From an uncultured Prevotella sp. (GTDB lineage: Bacteria; Bacteroidota; Bacteroidia; Bacteroidales; Bacteroidaceae), in the NCBI GenBank assembly GCA_900554835.1, contig USJD01000033.1, positions 1-24,495 on the forward strand: a DNA stretch of 24,495 nt. Direction: 5' to 3'. Shown in pieces: positions 23,187 to 24,495 of the stretch. The notes below the pieces were generated by a model. That model did not search any database, had not been told where the DNA came from, and worked only from the letters and a program-made list of their open reading frames with translations. A program made the translations under genes and the position numbers. Position 1 is the first letter of the stretch; every line of letters begins with the position of its first letter.

Positions 23187-24495
23187 ATGGAAAAAGTAAA
23201 AAGAACTAAAGTCGTAGATTTGCTCAAGAGCACAGCCTACGATTCAATCGTGAATGTAAAGGGATGGGTACGTACCCATCGTAGTAGCAAAGCAGTCGAT
23301 TTTATCGCTCTTAACGATGGTTCTACTATTAATAATATTCAGATAGTAGTCGACCCATCAAAGGTCGATGAGAATCAGCTCCGTCAGATTACTACAGGTG
23401 CTTGCATCAGCGTAGTAGGTACTTTGGTAGAGAGCCAGGGTGCCGGCCAGAGCGTAGAGATTCAGTGCGAAAGCATTGAGATTTACGGACTCTGCGGCGG
23501 TGATTATCCAATGCAGAAGAAGGGTCAGAGCTTCGAGTATATGCGTCAGTATGCTCATCTCCGTCTCCGTACCAATACCTTTGGTGCTGTGATGCGCATC
23601 CGTCATAACATGGCAATGGCTATCCACACCTATTTCCATGAGCATGGATATTTCTATTTCAACACACCGCTTATCACAGCCAGCGACTGCGAGGGAGCCG
23701 GTCAGATGTTCCAGGTAACCACCAAGAACCTCTACAACTTGAAGAAGACAGAGGATGGCAAGATAGACTATTCTGATGATTTCTTCGGCAAGCAGACCTC
23801 CCTCACCGTATCAGGTCAGTTGGAAGGTGAGTTGGGAGCTACAGCCTTGGGCGCTATCTACACATTCGGTCCAACCTTCCGTGCAGAGAACAGTAACACC
23901 CCTCGCCACCTGGCAGAGTTCTGGATGGTAGAGCCAGAGGTTGCTTTCTTGGATATGGACGGTTTGATGGAGTTGGAGGAAGATTTCATCAAGTATTGTA
24001 TCCGTTGGGCGTTGGATCATTGCAAGGACGATTTGGCATTTCTGAATAAGATGATTGACAAGGGTCTGATTGCTCGTCTGGAAGGCGTTTTGAATTCCGA
24101 CTTCGTACATCTCCCATATACCGAGGGAATCCGCATCCTGCAGGAGGCAATCGCCAAAGGCAAGAAGTTTGAGTTCCCATGCGAGTGGGGTGATGACTTG
24201 GCATCCGAGCACGAGCGCTTCCTGGTAGAGGAGCACTTCAAACGTCCGGTTATTATGACCAACTATCCAAAGGCTATCAAGGCATTCTATATGAAGATAG
24301 ACGAGGAGGAGAGCGGTTTCGGAGGCAAGAGCGGTCAGACCGTTCAGGGCACCGATGTACTGTTCCCACAGATTGGTGAGATTATCGGCGGTTCAGTTCG
24401 CGAAGAGAGTTATGACAAGCTGATGGGAGAGATAGAGGCTCGCAACATACCTATGAAGGATATGAGTTGGTATCTCGATACCCGCAAGTATGGAT
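23187..24495 (+). CDS. asnS: Asparaginyl-tRNA synthetase, 3' end outside window
   Basis: The open frame starts MEKVKRTKVVDLL at ATG 23187 and runs to the window edge without a stop, giving 436 codons of an expected 465 or so. The N-terminal OB-fold anticodon-binding domain (about 15-105; NVKGWVRTHRSSK) is followed by a class II catalytic core. Motif 1 lies around HGYFYFNTPLIT, and motif 2 is FRAENSNTPRHLAEFWMVEPE. The sequence GEIIGGSVREESYDKL, typical of AsnRS, comes near the end. Motif 3 lies beyond the window. The enzyme charges tRNA-Asn. The start is 15 bases after the pseudouridine synthase stop, so it is probably co-transcribed. Strongly biased codon use fits high expression. AspS was considered, but the compact length and motif pattern favour AsnS. 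Confidence 0.95.
   Translation, partial: MEKVKRTKVVDLLKSTAYDSIVNVKGWVRTHRSSKAVDFIALNDGSTINNIQIVVDPSKVDENQLRQITTGACISVVGTLVESQGAGQSVEIQCESIEIYGLCGGDYPMQKKGQSFEYMRQYAHLRLRTNTFGAVMRIRHNMAMAIHTYFHEHGYFYFNTPLITASDCEGAGQMFQVTTKNLYNLKKTEDGKIDYSDDFFGKQTSLTVSGQLEGELGATALGAIYTFGPTFRAENSNTPRHLAEFWMVEPEVAFLDMDGLMELEEDFIKYCIRWALDHCKDDLAFLNKMIDKGLIARLEGVLNSDFVHLPYTEGIRILQEAIAKGKKFEFPCEWGDDLASEHERFLVEEHFKRPVIMTNYPKAIKAFYMKIDEEESGFGGKSGQTVQGTDVLFPQIGEIIGGSVREESYDKLMGEIEARNIPMKDMSWYLDTRKYG

Noticed and set aside
1..24495. Mobile element, phage, toxin-antitoxin or defence island
   Set aside because: No transposase, integrase, terminal repeats, attachment duplication, toxin pairs or Cas-type genes were seen. 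All genes belong to conserved core families except the small lipoprotein.

Overview
The window reads as ordinary chromosome from a member of the Bacteroidales, most likely Prevotella or the related Segatella. Three things point there. Promoters carry the Bacteroidetes -7 element TAnnTTTG (seven clear cases, one with a full TTTG-N20-TACCTTTG). Most starts lack a Shine-Dalgarno sequence. The gene set and order (era-der, tig-clpP-clpX, a PpiC/SurA/OstA/MutL cluster, a long-form PurB, OstA-like LptA) fit that phylum. Genus is an inference from protein character, not from a database search. Coding density is high, no gene-free stretch exceeds 300 bases, and no insertion sequence, phage, CRISPR array or defence system is visible.

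Layout. Positions 1-2105 hold the end of era, a strongly folded 150-base spacer, der, a small lipoprotein gene and a long bidirectional terminator. Positions 2118-3667 (minus strand) are mlaE and mlaF, an ABC lipid-transport permease and ATPase without an adjacent mlaD. A divergent control region with an inverted repeat separates them from lptB (3824-4663). Then come tig, clpP, clpX and recQ (4794-10448). Next is a probable operon guaB - PpiC-type isomerase - SurA-like isomerase - OstA/LptA-like - mutL (10553-18494), with gaps of 10 and 12 bases, a 4-base overlap and a gap of 25 bases. An OmpA-family porin gene with a very strong terminator, a tRNA-Val(UAC) with a textbook promoter, purB, an RsuA/RluB-type pseudouridine synthase with a long repetitive Gly/Tyr/Asn/Arg N-terminus, and the first ~436 codons of asnS complete the window.

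How the genes work together. Much of the region serves the envelope: lipid transport (MlaEF), LPS transport (LptB and the LptA/OstA-like protein), periplasmic folding (two parvulin-domain proteins) and an abundant OmpA-type protein. A second theme is protein quality control (trigger factor, ClpP, ClpX). The rest is housekeeping: ribosome assembly (Era, Der, pseudouridine synthase), purine synthesis (GuaB, PurB), DNA repair (RecQ, MutL) and tRNA charging (AsnS, tRNA-Val).

No wholly new multi-gene system is evident. The observations most worth a second look are: (1) two near-palindromic TCGA-N5-TCGA boxes in front of clpP, each starting exactly 23 bp upstream of a -7 element, giving two promoter copies 54 bp apart; (2) a ClpP whose catalytic Asp position is Asn (Ser125-His150-Asn199); (3) a MutL with a degraded endonuclease motif; (4) the tandem-repeat disordered extension on the pseudouridine synthase; (5) five consecutive hairpins between era and der, the last one pairing off the AGGAGG in front of der; (6) a perfect 9-bp inverted repeat between the mlaEF and lptB promoters.
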